Of a stretch of DNA of 64,000 nt, positions 15,825 to 24,765 are shown in pieces. The translations under genes were made by a program, and so were the position numbers. The stretch is taken from NCBI RefSeq assembly GCF_001909055.1, contig NZ_LVWI01000059.1, positions 124,001-188,000 of the forward strand, given 5' to 3'. Each line of letters begins with the position of its first letter. Position 1 is the stretch's first letter. Origin of the DNA: Paenibacillus helianthi (GTDB taxonomy: Bacteria > Bacillota > Bacilli > Paenibacillales > Paenibacillaceae). Below the pieces are notes generated by a model. It worked only from the letters and a program-made list of their open reading frames with translations, made no database searches and was not told where the DNA came from.

Positions 15825-18800
15825 TTAGATAAATCTGTGGACGGACCAGATCACGCCCGAGGAGGCGCCTCCCAGATTAAGCGGAACCGTTAAACCATCC
15901 GCCTCATAGAAGAGGCCGATCACATCTCCTGCTGTCAGATCAAACTCACCCGTCAAGGTGACTGTCCCGTTGCCCAAGATCGTTCTCAGGGTCAACAGCA
16001 GGGCAATGTTTACATTCAGCAGAGGGAACAGTCCGGTTACCAAATCTGTAGTCACAGGAGAAGTTCTCCGGATCACAAATGCCGGGTTGATCCCCGCCCC
16101 TAACGCAACCGAAATGGCTGCAGTGGTAGAGTAGTTAATGGTAGCTTCAAAAGAGTACCGGCCCGTAACCGGGACCGTGTAGTTCCCCGTTGTTTCGTTA
16201 AACGAGGCGCTGTCGTAATACGGTGACGTCACCGTCCAGCCGGCAAGCTGAGTACTTGCACTGGTTGAAAATGTTGGCAGAAGCCCAGAGAACCCTTCCG
16301 CTGCAACATTTGGCCCAGTGGCTCCGGTGGCTCCAGTCACACCCGTAGCTCCAGTGGCTCCCGTTACACCAGTCGCTCCTGTCACACCCGTAGCTCCAGT
16401 GGCTCCGGTTACCCCGGTCGCTCCTGTCACGCCTGTAGCTCCAGTGGCTCCCGTTACCCCGGTCACTCCTGTCACGCCTGTAGCTCCAGTGGCTCCGGTT
16501 TCACCTGTCGCACCTGTCACACCCGTAGCTCCAGTGGCTCCCGTTACCCCGGTCGCTCCTGTCACACCCGCAACCCCAGTTGCTCCGGTTTCACCAGTCG
16601 CTCCCGTCACGCCTGTAGCTCCAGTGGCTCCCGTTACCCCGGTCGCTCCTGTCACGCCTGTAGCTCCAGTGGCTCCGGTTACCCCGGTCGCTCCTGTCAC
16701 ACCTGTAGCTCCAGTGGCTCCCGTTACCCCGGTCGCTCCTGTCACGCCTGTAGCTCCAGTGGCTCCGGTTTCACCTGTCGCTCCTGTCACACCTGTAGCT
16801 CCAATTGCTCCCGTTACCCCGGTCGCTCCCGTCTCGCCTGTTGCTCCAGCGGCTCCCGTTTCTCCAGTCGCTCCTGTCACACCCGTAACTCCAGTGGCTC
16901 CCGTTTCTCCAGTCGCTCCTGTCACACCTGCAACCCCAGTGGCTCCGGTTTCACCTGTCGCTCCTGTCACACCTGTTGCTCCAGCGGCTCCCGTTTCTCC
17001 AGTCGCTCCTGTCACGCCTGCAACCCCAGTTGCTCCGGTTTCACCCGTCGCTCCTGTCACGCCTGCAACCCCAGTTGCTCCGGTTTCACCAGTCGCTCCT
17101 GTCACGCCTGTAGCTCCAGTGGCTCCCGTTACCCCGGTCGCTCCTGTCACACCTGTAGCTCCAGTGGCTCCGGTTTCACCCGTCACTCCTGTCACGCCTG
17201 TAGCTCCAGTGGCTCCCGTTACCCCGGTCGCTCCTGTCACGCCTGCAACCCCAGTTGCTCCGGTTTCACCAGTCGCTCCTGTCACGCCTGTAGCTCCAGT
17301 GGCTCCCGTTACCCCGGTCGCTCCTGTCACACCTGTAGCTCCAGTGGCTCCGGTTTCACCCGTCACTCCTGTCACGCCTGTAGCTCCAATGGCTCCCGTT
17401 ACCCCGGTCGCTCCCGTCACACCTGCAACCCCAGTGGCTCCGGTTTCTCCTGTCGCTCCTGTCACGCCTGTAGCTCCAGTGGCTCCGGTTTCTCCTGTCA
17501 CGCCTGTAGCTCCAGTGGCTCCGGTTTCACCAGTCGCTCCTGTCACACCCGTAGCTCCAGTTGCTCCAGTTTCACCTGTCGCTCCTGTCACGCCTGCAAC
17601 CCCAGTTGCTCCGGTTTCTCCGGTCGCTCCTGTCACTCCTGCAACCCCAGTTGCTCCGGTTTCTCCGGTCGCTCCTGTCACTCCTGCAACCCCAGTTGCT
17701 CCGGTTTCACCAGTCACTCCTGTCACACCTGTAGCTCCAGTGGCTCCGGTTTGACCAGTCGCTCCTGTCACACCTGTTGCTCCAGTGGCTCCAGTTTCAC
17801 CTGTCGCTCCTGTCACACCTGCAACCCCAGTTGCTCCGGTTTCACCAGTCGCTCCTGTCACACCCGTAGCTCCTGTTGCTCCAGTTTCACCTGTCGCTCC
17901 TGTCACACCTGCAACCCCAGTTGCTCCGGTTTCTCCCGTCGCTCCTGTCACGCCTGTAGCTCCAGTTGCTCCGGTTTCACCAGTCACTCCTGTCACGCCT
18001 GTAGCTCCAGTGGCTCCCGTTACACCAGTTGCTCCCGTCACACCTGCAACCCCAGTTGCTCCAGTTTCACCAGTCGCTCCTGTCACACCTGTGGCTCCAG
18101 TGGCTCCCGTTTCTCCGGTCGCTCCTGTCACACCTGCAACCCCAGTCGCTCCAGTTTCACCAGTCGCTCCTGTCACACCCGTAGCTCCAGTGACTCCAGT
18201 TTCACCTGTCGCTCCTGTCACACCTGCAACCCCAGTTGCTCCGGTTTCACCAGTCACTCCTGTCACGCCTGTAGCTCCCGTTACCCCGGTCGCTCCTGTC
18301 ACACCTGCAACCCCAGTTGCTCCAGTTTCACCAGTCGATCCTGTCGCACCCGTAGCTCCAGTGGCTCCCGTTACACCAGTTGCTCCCGTCACACCTGCAA
18401 CCCCAGTTGCTCCAGTTTCACCTGTCGCTCCTGTCACACCCGTAGCTCCAGTGGCTCCCGTTACCCCGGTCGCTCCTGTTACTCCTGCAACCCCAGTTGC
18501 TCCAGTTTCACCTGTCGCTCCAGTGGCACCGGTAGCACCGGTGATCCCCGTGACTTCTCCCAGCAATTCAGAGGATACCAGACGATGCGCAGCCACTAAT
18601 TGCCCCGTGCTGCTCTTTCCCCAGAATGAGATCTGTACAGGATCATCTGCCGGGCTTGGACTTGATGTTGTGAAGAGAAACTCAAATGCATCCAAATCAG
18701 CAAAATAGCTGTTTGTTACTACTTGATTAGCAGCCAGATTCAAGGATTGGCTGACATACAAATTCCGTACACCACCACTCATATAGTAGCCTTGAATCGA

Positions 18801-18914
18801 GACTATAGAGGCTTCTGAATCACTCCGGTTGTCAATCCGGACTGTCACTGACTGCGTGGGTCTTGCACCACTGACCGCATTGTTTTCAATGGGGCCCGTT
18901 GATAAAAAGGTCAT
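15825..18914 (-). CDS. Giant collagen-like surface (probably spore/exosporium) protein
   Basis: 1029 aa from the ATG at 18914, which has AAGGAG 8-9 bases upstream; the GTG 12 codons earlier lacks a site. Residues 1-122 are a globular beta-rich domain with no signal peptide (SVTVRIDNRSDSEASIVSIQ). Residues 123-868 are about 250 uninterrupted G-x-y triplets, almost all GAT, GVT, GET and GVA, which should form a triple helix. Thr in the y position is typical of glycosylated bacterial collagens such as BclA. The last 161 residues (WTVTSPYYDSASFNETTGNY, YSFEATINYS, then GDVIGLFYEADGLTVP) look like a C1q/TNF-type trimerisation head. Absence of a signal peptide fits assembly from the mother cell onto the spore. 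Its insertion between two halves of a glycan locus is probably coincidental. Confidence 0.88.
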   Translation of the reverse strand: MTFLSTGPIENNAVSGARPTQSVTVRIDNRSDSEASIVSIQGYYMSGGVRNLYVSQSLNLAANQVVTNSYFADLDAFEFLFTTSSPSPADDPVQISFWGKSSTGQLVAAHRLVSSELLGEVTGITGATGATGATGETGATGVAGVTGATGVTGATGATGVTGATGETGATGVAGVTGATGVTGATGATGATGSTGETGATGVAGVTGATGVTGATGVTGVTGETGATGVAGVTGATGETGVTGATGVTGATGETGATGVAGVTGATGETGATGATGVTGATGETGATGVAGVTGATGVTGATGATGVTGVTGETGATGATGVTGATGETGATGVAGVTGATGETGATGATGVTGATGETGATGVAGVTGATGETGATGATGVTGATGQTGATGATGVTGVTGETGATGVAGVTGATGETGATGVAGVTGATGETGATGVAGVTGATGETGATGATGVTGATGETGATGATGVTGETGATGATGVTGATGETGATGVAGVTGATGVTGAIGATGVTGVTGETGATGATGVTGATGVTGATGATGVTGATGETGATGVAGVTGATGVTGATGATGVTGVTGETGATGATGVTGATGVTGATGATGVTGATGETGATGVAGVTGATGETGATGVAGVTGATGETGAAGATGVTGATGETGATGVAGVTGATGETGATGVTGVTGATGETGAAGATGETGATGVTGAIGATGVTGATGETGATGATGVTGATGVTGATGATGVTGATGVTGATGATGVTGATGVTGATGATGVTGATGETGATGVAGVTGATGVTGATGATGVTGATGETGATGATGVTGVTGVTGATGATGVTGATGVTGATGATGVTGATGVTGATGATGVTGATGATGPNVAAEGFSGLLPTFSTSASTQLAGWTVTSPYYDSASFNETTGNYTVPVTGRYSFEATINYSTTAAISVALGAGINPAFVIRRTSPVTTDLVTGLFPLLNVNIALLLTLRTILGNGTVTLTGEFDLTAGDVIGLFYEADGLTVPLNLGGASSGVIWSVHRFI
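16311..18548. repeat. Long in-frame DNA repeat coding the collagen region
   Basis: About 2.2 kb built from 9-bp triplet codon units grouped into recurring blocks of about 18-54 bp. Neighbouring blocks are nearly identical, so copy number is likely to vary by slippage or recombination. Short-read assembly of this stretch may be unreliable. Confidence 0.9.
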
Positions 18915-19183
18915 TTCTTCATTCTCCTTTTCCTTTTCCTTGGATTTCACATCTCTGCTGGCACTGCTTAATGGCTTCCAATAATTCTCCCAGGAACTCT
19001 AGCAGCACAAAAAGTGATTTATATAGTAATATTCGAACGGCTTACATGCGGTGTGGACGTAAGAACTGCAAGCTTATGCACAACCTGTCTATCCCACTAG
19101 GCGACCAGAGACAGCAGCACGGGCTCCAAGTGGCCAAGTATCAATAATCGGGCGGTGCGGATTTTCTTAGGGACGAAGCAAAG
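18915..19183. other. Spacer upstream of the collagen-like gene
   Basis: It contains the AAGGAG site of the collagen-like gene (18924-18930) and then about 240 bases with no recognisable gene. A weak 82-codon frame on the + strand overlaps that site and has no family resemblance. Confidence 0.5.
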
Positions 19184-19229
19184 AGGACTGTCTCCGGGCC
19201 ATATCAATACGGCCTCTAGAAGCAGTCCT
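19184..19229 (-). terminator. Hairpin after the membrane-anchored binding protein gene
   Basis: AGGACTG (19184-19190) pairs with CAGTCCT (19223-19229), with an inner GGGCC/GGCC stem. On the minus strand it is followed by CTTTGCTT. A probable terminator for 19262-20725. Confidence 0.65.
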
Positions 19230-19261
19230 TTCCTGTAGCAGAACTAATAGTTGTTCCCCTC

Positions 19262-20725
19262 CTACTCCTTCCCGGCGCTCAACTGGCTCTCCCCCTGCAA
19301 AGGAGTGCGGGGATTGAAATTCGGATACATGTACTCCTCACGTTTAAAAGAATAACCGGTCGCCGCAATATCCAACATCTGATTCAGCCGGTCACTTTCC
19401 GCGCGCAGGCCTTCGCCCACGCTAATGCCGCCGGAAAGGATCTGTAGATAGAGCTGCATACGGGGCCGGTCGCCCGAGTCCCGGGGTTCCACCGAGACGG
19501 TATTCGGATCGTACTGGTCCATAATCTGCGGAGCCAGCGGATAAATGGACTCCTCAGCCGTCGGGTAAAACTCCTTGAAATGGCCCAGCCCCGGAACCAG
19601 GCCCGGAAGATCTGCGATCCCGTCTACCACCGGCAGGGCCAAGGCCTGCTGGAACAGAATGGTCAGAAAAGCTTCAGACTGGAGAAACTTCCATACCTTC
19701 ACCGCCGCTTCCAAGTCAGGTGCGCTGCTGTTTACCGCCAGCGGCGAATGCGGAATCATCATAAGCGCGCCGCTGCCCTTCTTCGCCGAAGTCATTACAG
19801 GCGGCAGAGCCACCCCCCAATCATCCTTAGGCATATATTCCTGCAATTTCACATAATCTTTGCTGGTTGCATACATCATGCCGATGTTGCCGTCGGCGAA
19901 CTGCCTGAGCGCACCGTTCCGCTTCAGCAGAGTCTCTCCGGGATAGAGGCTGCCCTCTGCTTTCATATCCAGCAGCATTTGCAGCCAGGGAGCATATACA
20001 CTCAGATCATAACGTCCGGTCCGGTAATTATAGAGATACACCCCGCTGTAGGTATTGGACATTTCCAGCCCCGTCTGCAGACTGTCCTGGCTGTCTCCGG
20101 CGGCCAGCGCGAAGCCGTATTTGTTCACGCCGACCCCGGCGCGGCTAATCCTGGCCGCAGCCTGCTTCACTTCAGCGAAAGTGACAGGCGGATGCTCCGC
20201 ATCCAGTCCGGCGCTCTGGAATAGCTGCTTATTATAGATCAGGCGCACGGTCTCAATACTGGAGGGCAGGAAATAGATCCCTCCCTTAAACAGAGAGCTG
20301 CGTGCGTAATCTCTAGCCCACTTTGGAAATCTGTTCAGATCCGCAGGGTCCAGATAAGAGTTCAGGTTGGCCAGATACCCCTTGTTCACATAGGTAGCCA
20401 GCCAGCTGTTATCCACGCTGAACACATCCGGCCCCTGACCCGAAGTCATCAGCATGTTGAGCGTGTCATCGTAGGCATCCGTGGACAGATTCATCATTAC
20501 AATTTCAATATGGTCCGGATTGCTCTGATTAAATTTCCGGATCGCATTCTTCACCTCCAGATTCTCTGTCCAGTCGTACAGCGCAATCCGTACTTGAACC
20601 GGGGGAGCCGCCTCAGGTACCGGCTCTGAATTAAACTCCACCAGCAGCGGACGGTCATAGGCGATGGCATATACGATAAGCCCGCATAGCAACAGGCCGA
20701 AGATATAGAATAACAGCCGTTTCAT
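19262..20725 (-). CDS. Membrane-anchored family 1 solute-binding protein, possibly a co-sensor
   Basis: 487 aa. An N-terminal membrane helix (LLFYIFGLLLCGLIVYAIAY) is followed by a family 1 solute-binding fold (from about residue 45: VRIALYDWTENLEVKNAI; GQGPDVFSVDNSWLATYV). The Cys in LLLCG lacks the small residue a lipobox needs at -1, so the protein is more likely held by an uncleaved helix than lipidated. GGAGGTGAGGG precedes the ATG. No permease genes are attached. It is divergent, with about 127 bp between start codons, from a YesM/YesN pair. This suggests it presents a sugar to the sensor kinase rather than feeding a transporter; that role is inferred. Confidence 0.85.
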   Translation of the reverse strand: MKRLLFYIFGLLLCGLIVYAIAYDRPLLVEFNSEPVPEAAPPVQVRIALYDWTENLEVKNAIRKFNQSNPDHIEIVMMNLSTDAYDDTLNMLMTSGQGPDVFSVDNSWLATYVNKGYLANLNSYLDPADLNRFPKWARDYARSSLFKGGIYFLPSSIETVRLIYNKQLFQSAGLDAEHPPVTFAEVKQAAARISRAGVGVNKYGFALAAGDSQDSLQTGLEMSNTYSGVYLYNYRTGRYDLSVYAPWLQMLLDMKAEGSLYPGETLLKRNGALRQFADGNIGMMYATSKDYVKLQEYMPKDDWGVALPPVMTSAKKGSGALMMIPHSPLAVNSSAPDLEAAVKVWKFLQSEAFLTILFQQALALPVVDGIADLPGLVPGLGHFKEFYPTAEESIYPLAPQIMDQYDPNTVSVEPRDSGDRPRMQLYLQILSGGISVGEGLRAESDRLNQMLDIAATGYSFKREEYMYPNFNPRTPLQGESQLSAGKE

Positions 20726-20771
20726 CCCTCACCTCCTGCGTTGACAGCGTAACGCGCCCGTTTTACAATGT

Positions 20772-20792
20772 ATACCATCTATTGAATGGTAT
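20772..20792. promoter_or_regulatory. Inverted repeat in the divergent spacer before the two-component genes
   Basis: ATACCAT (20772-20778) and ATGGTAT (20786-20792) are perfect arms around 7 bases, in the spacer between the binding protein and the sensor kinase. A possible operator for either direction. Confidence 0.35.
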
Positions 20793-20852
20793 TTTCCATT
20801 AATACCCGTTAAATGGCAAGCGAAGATTATCCGCAGTGTGAAGGGGGCTCAG

Positions 20853-22709
20853 ATGAAGAAATTATTCGATACTCTGTCCAAAACCCTCTTCTTATACAAC
20901 TTCAGCATCCGCAGCAGACTTATCCTCTACTTCCTCTTTCTCGTCCTTCTACCGACCACCATTATCTCCGTTACGGTATATAACAAATCAGCGGATATTA
21001 TCACCCGCAATGTCAATACATCGATCGAAAACAACCTGAATCTGGTTCAGGATAATCTCGCTCAGCGTTTCGCCGCTGCGGATCAATCCATGATTTCTCT
21101 ATACCTCAATACGGAGTTCGCCGACCTGATCTCCGCCAACCGACCGACAGACAGCACAGGAATTATTAATGAGCTGGCTGCGCTGAGCAGAATCCTGGAG
21201 AGCTTTCCCGGCAGCGGAACCTCCGGAAGCAGCTTCGTCCCTATGCTATATATGCTGAACCGTCCGGAATATACGCAGTATAATTTCTCAAGACGGGTGT
21301 TTAATATCGACCAGATTTCACTGAAGCCGTGGTATTTGGGCATTCCGGCCAAATCCGACTTCACGGTGGTTGGGCTCAGCTCCCTGGATTCCAAGTTCAC
21401 CCTTAAATTTGCAAAGCGCCTGTTTGGCATCCGGCATGCCCAACTGCCCTATGTAGGCCTCCTTACCATTGATATTCCCGTGACAGAATTCGATAATCTG
21501 CTGGAACACTACAAACCTACGGCAGGCAGCCGGATTTACATCGCCGACCAGACCGGAACAATTGCAGTCAGCCCGGACACGTCACTCCTTGGACAGAACA
21601 TCAGTACCCAAGACTATTACCGCTACATGAAGTTCCCTGAAGGCAGCAGCGGCACCTTCCATTCCTTCCGTCAGGTAATCCAGGGGGAGAAGATGCTGGT
21701 CTCCTATACCCAAATCCCGGAAACCGGCTGGACGATCCTTTCCTTCTCACCCGTGAGCGAGCTTAATGGAGAGCTAGCCTCCTTTCAGCGTGTCATGTAC
21801 ATCGTCATCGGTATCTGTATGCTGATCTCACTCATGATGGCTCTGCTGTTGTCGGAGAATATCTCCGCTCCCATCCGCAAATTCATTCAGTCCATGTCCC
21901 ATGCCGAGAGCGGCAACTTCAATATCATTATCCGCTACCGGCGCAAAGACGAATTTTCCTATTTGTTCAACCGCTACAATAAGCTGCTGCAGCAGATCAA
22001 AGCGCTGATCGATAAGCTCTATGTGACCGAATTACGTAAAAAAGAAGCCGAGCTTAAAACCCTTCAGGCTCAGATCAATCCGCATTTCCTATATAACACG
22101 CTGGATTCAATCAACTGGATTGCCATCAATCATGGCATTCCCGAGATCAGCAATATGGTAACCTCGCTGTCCGACTTCTTCCGCTACAGCCTGAGCAAAG
22201 GCCGGAATATTATCCCGCTGCGCGATGAGCTGCGGCAGGTGGACAGCTACCTGCAGATTCAGCAGTTCCGCTTCCAGGATAAGCTGGAGTATGAGCTGGA
22301 GGAGACCGACCCCCGGGTGCTGGAGGAATGTCTGGTAGTCAAGCTCAGTCTTCAGCCGCTCGTAGAGAACTCCATTATCCATGGAATCCAGAAGCGGCGG
22401 GGAAAAGGCAAAATCCGCATCCGGGTGGAGCGGTCCGGGGACCTTCTCTGTGTGTCCGTCTTTGACGATGGGGCAGGTGCAGATCCAGAGCGGCTGAATC
22501 AGCTGCTGACGGATCAGCATCCGGGGAATCAATCCTACGGCATCCGTAATGTGCATACCCGAATCCAGCAGTTTTTCGGCGAATCTTACGGCATCCGGTA
22601 TTATGCCAATACCGAAGACCAGAGCGGCCTCCTGGCTCTAGTCCGGTTTCCGGTTGTGACTACATGGAACGAGGTGATGGAAGATGTTGACGATGATCGT
22701 AGCGGATGA
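20853..22709 (+). CDS. Two-component sensor histidine kinase, YesM family
   Basis: 618 aa. The ATG at 20853 follows AAGGGGG by 5-6 bases; a GTG five codons upstream is less likely. Membrane helix 1 (LILYFLFLVLLPTTIISVTV), an extracellular sensor domain of about 260 residues, helix 2 (VMYIVIGICMLISLMMALLL), HAMP, then a His_kinase domain with INPHFLYNTLDSINW (phospho-acceptor His411) and an ATP-binding domain (QPLVENSIIHG N-box). These are the marks of the YesM/LytS-type kinases that control sugar-uptake operons in Bacillales. Its gene overlaps the regulator gene by 26 bp. Confidence 0.93.
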   Translation: MKKLFDTLSKTLFLYNFSIRSRLILYFLFLVLLPTTIISVTVYNKSADIITRNVNTSIENNLNLVQDNLAQRFAAADQSMISLYLNTEFADLISANRPTDSTGIINELAALSRILESFPGSGTSGSSFVPMLYMLNRPEYTQYNFSRRVFNIDQISLKPWYLGIPAKSDFTVVGLSSLDSKFTLKFAKRLFGIRHAQLPYVGLLTIDIPVTEFDNLLEHYKPTAGSRIYIADQTGTIAVSPDTSLLGQNISTQDYYRYMKFPEGSSGTFHSFRQVIQGEKMLVSYTQIPETGWTILSFSPVSELNGELASFQRVMYIVIGICMLISLMMALLLSENISAPIRKFIQSMSHAESGNFNIIIRYRRKDEFSYLFNRYNKLLQQIKALIDKLYVTELRKKEAELKTLQAQINPHFLYNTLDSINWIAINHGIPEISNMVTSLSDFFRYSLSKGRNIIPLRDELRQVDSYLQIQQFRFQDKLEYELEETDPRVLEECLVVKLSLQPLVENSIIHGIQKRRGKGKIRIRVERSGDLLCVSVFDDGAGADPERLNQLLTDQHPGNQSYGIRNVHTRIQQFFGESYGIRYYANTEDQSGLLALVRFPVVTTWNEVMEDVDDDRSG

Positions 22710-24303
22710 TGAGCCCTTTATCCGCAGAAGTCTGATCCATGTATTCAACTGGCAGGAGGAGTTCGGCATCGAGATCATCGGTGAGGCCTCAGACGGGCAG
22801 GAGGCTTATGAGTTATGTATGGAGCTTCAGCCTGATATTTTATTCACGGATATTATGATGCCCATGCTGGGGGGCCTGGAGGTGGCAGAGAAGCTGAAGG
22901 CCGGGAATTGCCGGACCCGAATCATTATTATCAGCGGCGCCCAGGATTTCTCCTATGCCCAAACTGCCCTGAAGGTCAATGCCGAGGGGTATATTCTGAA
23001 GCCAGTCAAATTGCCCGAGCTGCGGGAGGTCTTTCATGAAGTCGTCAACCGGCTGCGTCAGGAGAAAGACCACCAGATGAATGTCGAGCAGTTGAAGAAG
23101 CAAGTAGAGAACCACATGCCGCTGATCCGCGAGAAATTCCTCCGGAACTGGGTGGGGGGACTATACCGGGATGAACGGGAGCTCTGGGAGAAGATCAGTG
23201 ATTTCCGGCTTCCCTTTGAACAGGGGGATGTCCTGACGGCAGGCGTGCTCCAGCTGGATGATTATGAGACCGCGGTCGGCAAATTCTCGGAGGAAAATAA
23301 GCAGCTGCTGTATTTTGCGATCCAGAACATCATCACCGAATGTCTGGAGAGTCCGCCCGGCGGAATCTCTTTTGTCGCCAGCGAAAATGAATTCATCATC
23401 ATCTTCTGCCCGGATACGTCTACTTCTTCCCACACTGGCGGCATCGCAAGCCTCTGTGAAAAAATCATGGGCAGCATTCAGCAATATCTGCGGCTGGACG
23501 CGTCCATAGGCATAGGCCGGGCTTGCCCCACCGCAAGTGAGCTTGAGGACTCCTATAAGGATGCGATGGCCGCGCTGGTGCATACCTTTTATACTGGCCA
23601 TGGTTCCATTCTGGATATCAAGGATATTCAGTCCGCTACGGAGACTTTGCAGAGTACCTTTTTTTATAAATTCCATGCGAGGCTGATGAATGAGCTGAAG
23701 GCGGGCCATACCGAAGAAGTCATGGAACTGCTGGAGAAGCTCTTCGACCGGGTGGCCGCCCCCAAGCTGCAAATCGATTATGTGCAGAGCATCTGCGCCG
23801 AGATGATTTTTACGTCTGCAAGCGCCCTTTATGAGCTGGATGAGGACATCGAGCAGGTGCTGCAGGACCGGCTGACCATCATGGACACACTCTACAAGCA
23901 GAAGAATATATCCGGGCTAAAAGCCTATATGCTCTCGCTATTTTATGATCTCAGCACTTATGTGGCAGGGAAAAACACCTCCAGAAACAGCAAAACCATC
24001 AACCGGATCAGAGCCATTGTTCAGGAGGGGTACGCTCATGAGCTGTCCATTGCACGAATTGCCGAGGAGGTCTACCTGACCCCCAACTACATCAGCCTGA
24101 TCTTCAAAAAAGAAACCGGCGAGACCCTTACGGACTACATCACCAGAATCCGAATCGATAAGGCCAAGGAGCTGCTGCATTCCACAGATCTCAAGGTCAT
24201 GGAAATTGCTGAACGGGTCGGCTACGAGAATCCCCATTATTTTAGTACAGTATTCAAAAAGATTGTCGGAAAACATCCGCTTAAATACCGCTCCGACAAG
24301 TAG
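22684..24303 (+). CDS. AraC-type response regulator, YesN family
   Basis: 539 aa: a CheY-like receiver (1-120; acidic DDE at 8-10, phospho-acceptor Asp56 in LFTDIMMP, YILKPVK), a central linker of about 300 residues typical of the long YesN type, and a C-terminal AraC double helix-turn-helix (about 435-535: SIARIAEEVYLTPNYISLIF and VMEIAERVGYENPHYFSTVF). The start lies inside the kinase gene, so the two are translationally coupled. The likely targets are the importer and GH3 operons with the 71-bp elements, because this is the only AraC-type regulator in the glycan locus. Confidence 0.93.
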   Translation: MLTMIVADDEPFIRRSLIHVFNWQEEFGIEIIGEASDGQEAYELCMELQPDILFTDIMMPMLGGLEVAEKLKAGNCRTRIIIISGAQDFSYAQTALKVNAEGYILKPVKLPELREVFHEVVNRLRQEKDHQMNVEQLKKQVENHMPLIREKFLRNWVGGLYRDERELWEKISDFRLPFEQGDVLTAGVLQLDDYETAVGKFSEENKQLLYFAIQNIITECLESPPGGISFVASENEFIIIFCPDTSTSSHTGGIASLCEKIMGSIQQYLRLDASIGIGRACPTASELEDSYKDAMAALVHTFYTGHGSILDIKDIQSATETLQSTFFYKFHARLMNELKAGHTEEVMELLEKLFDRVAAPKLQIDYVQSICAEMIFTSASALYELDEDIEQVLQDRLTIMDTLYKQKNISGLKAYMLSLFYDLSTYVAGKNTSRNSKTINRIRAIVQEGYAHELSIARIAEEVYLTPNYISLIFKKETGETLTDYITRIRIDKAKELLHSTDLKVMEIAERVGYENPHYFSTVFKKIVGKHPLKYRSDK

Positions 24304-24366
24304 CCAGAATGAACGGTTGTCCTTCCGGGCAAATTAAGGGCAAAGACATCAGGGGAGTGAGTCAGG

Positions 24367-24657
24367 ATGGCAAGAAGGAACAGAAGATATGCAGTGCCCG
24401 GAGTGGAACAGGGAATGCAGACTTTGAAAGCCAATGTGATGAAGCAGGAAGGCTATACCGTGAATCCGGACCGGCCGGATGACGTGAAGTACGAAGTGGC
24501 TAAAGAGCTGGGCGTCCCTCTGCAGCACGGTAACAACGGAGCACTGACTACAGAATCGGCCGGTCAGATCGGCGGCAAAATTGGCGGGTCCATGGTTCGG
24601 GAAATGATCCGTCTTGCCCAGGAACAGCTGGCGAATACGGAGCAGCAGAACAAGTAA
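24367..24657 (+). CDS. Alpha/beta-type small acid-soluble spore protein
   Basis: 96 aa. SASPs of this type coat and protect DNA in the dormant spore and are degraded by the GPR protease on germination. The family core is clear: VKYEVAKELGVPL (GPR cuts after the Glu of this block) and GGKIGGSMVREMI near the C-terminus. The N-terminal 40 residues, rich in Arg/Lys, are longer than in the 60-70 aa Bacillus proteins. GGGGAGTGAG precedes the ATG. It lies 63 bp after the response regulator gene but is expected to be sporulation-controlled on its own. Confidence 0.93.
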   Translation: MARRNRRYAVPGVEQGMQTLKANVMKQEGYTVNPDRPDDVKYEVAKELGVPLQHGNNGALTTESAGQIGGKIGGSMVREMIRLAQEQLANTEQQNK

Positions 24658-24740
24658 TCCTTCATGGGACTAAGCTGGTTATGTTCATTGCATAGCCACC
24701 GGTGCTGCTGCCCGCCTGCCTGTTGCAAATACCTTTGAGG

Positions 24741-24765
24741 CGGGGCAGATGCCCCGTCCCTTTCT
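24741..24765. terminator. Hairpin between SASP and tgl
   Basis: CGGGGCA GA TGCCCCG (24741-24756) followed by GTCCCTTTCTATTT. It lies between convergent genes and probably terminates both. Confidence 0.6.

Noticed and set aside
16311..18548. CRISPR-like array
   Set aside because: Repeats are contiguous codon-based units with no unique spacers of constant length, and no cas genes are present.
16318..18708. Long open frames on the + strand opposite the collagen-like gene (MAPVAPVTPVAP-type and SRSCHTCNPSCSG-type repeats)
   Set aside because: They are mirror products of a 9-bp-based repeat that is stop-free in several frames; they lack ribosome binding sites and globular ends, while the minus-strand frame has a clear start, N-terminal domain and C-terminal head.
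18899..19147. 82-codon frame as a possible small Cys-rich protein or transposase scrap
   Set aside because: No ribosome binding site, overlaps the collagen gene's start region, and no family pattern in any frame.
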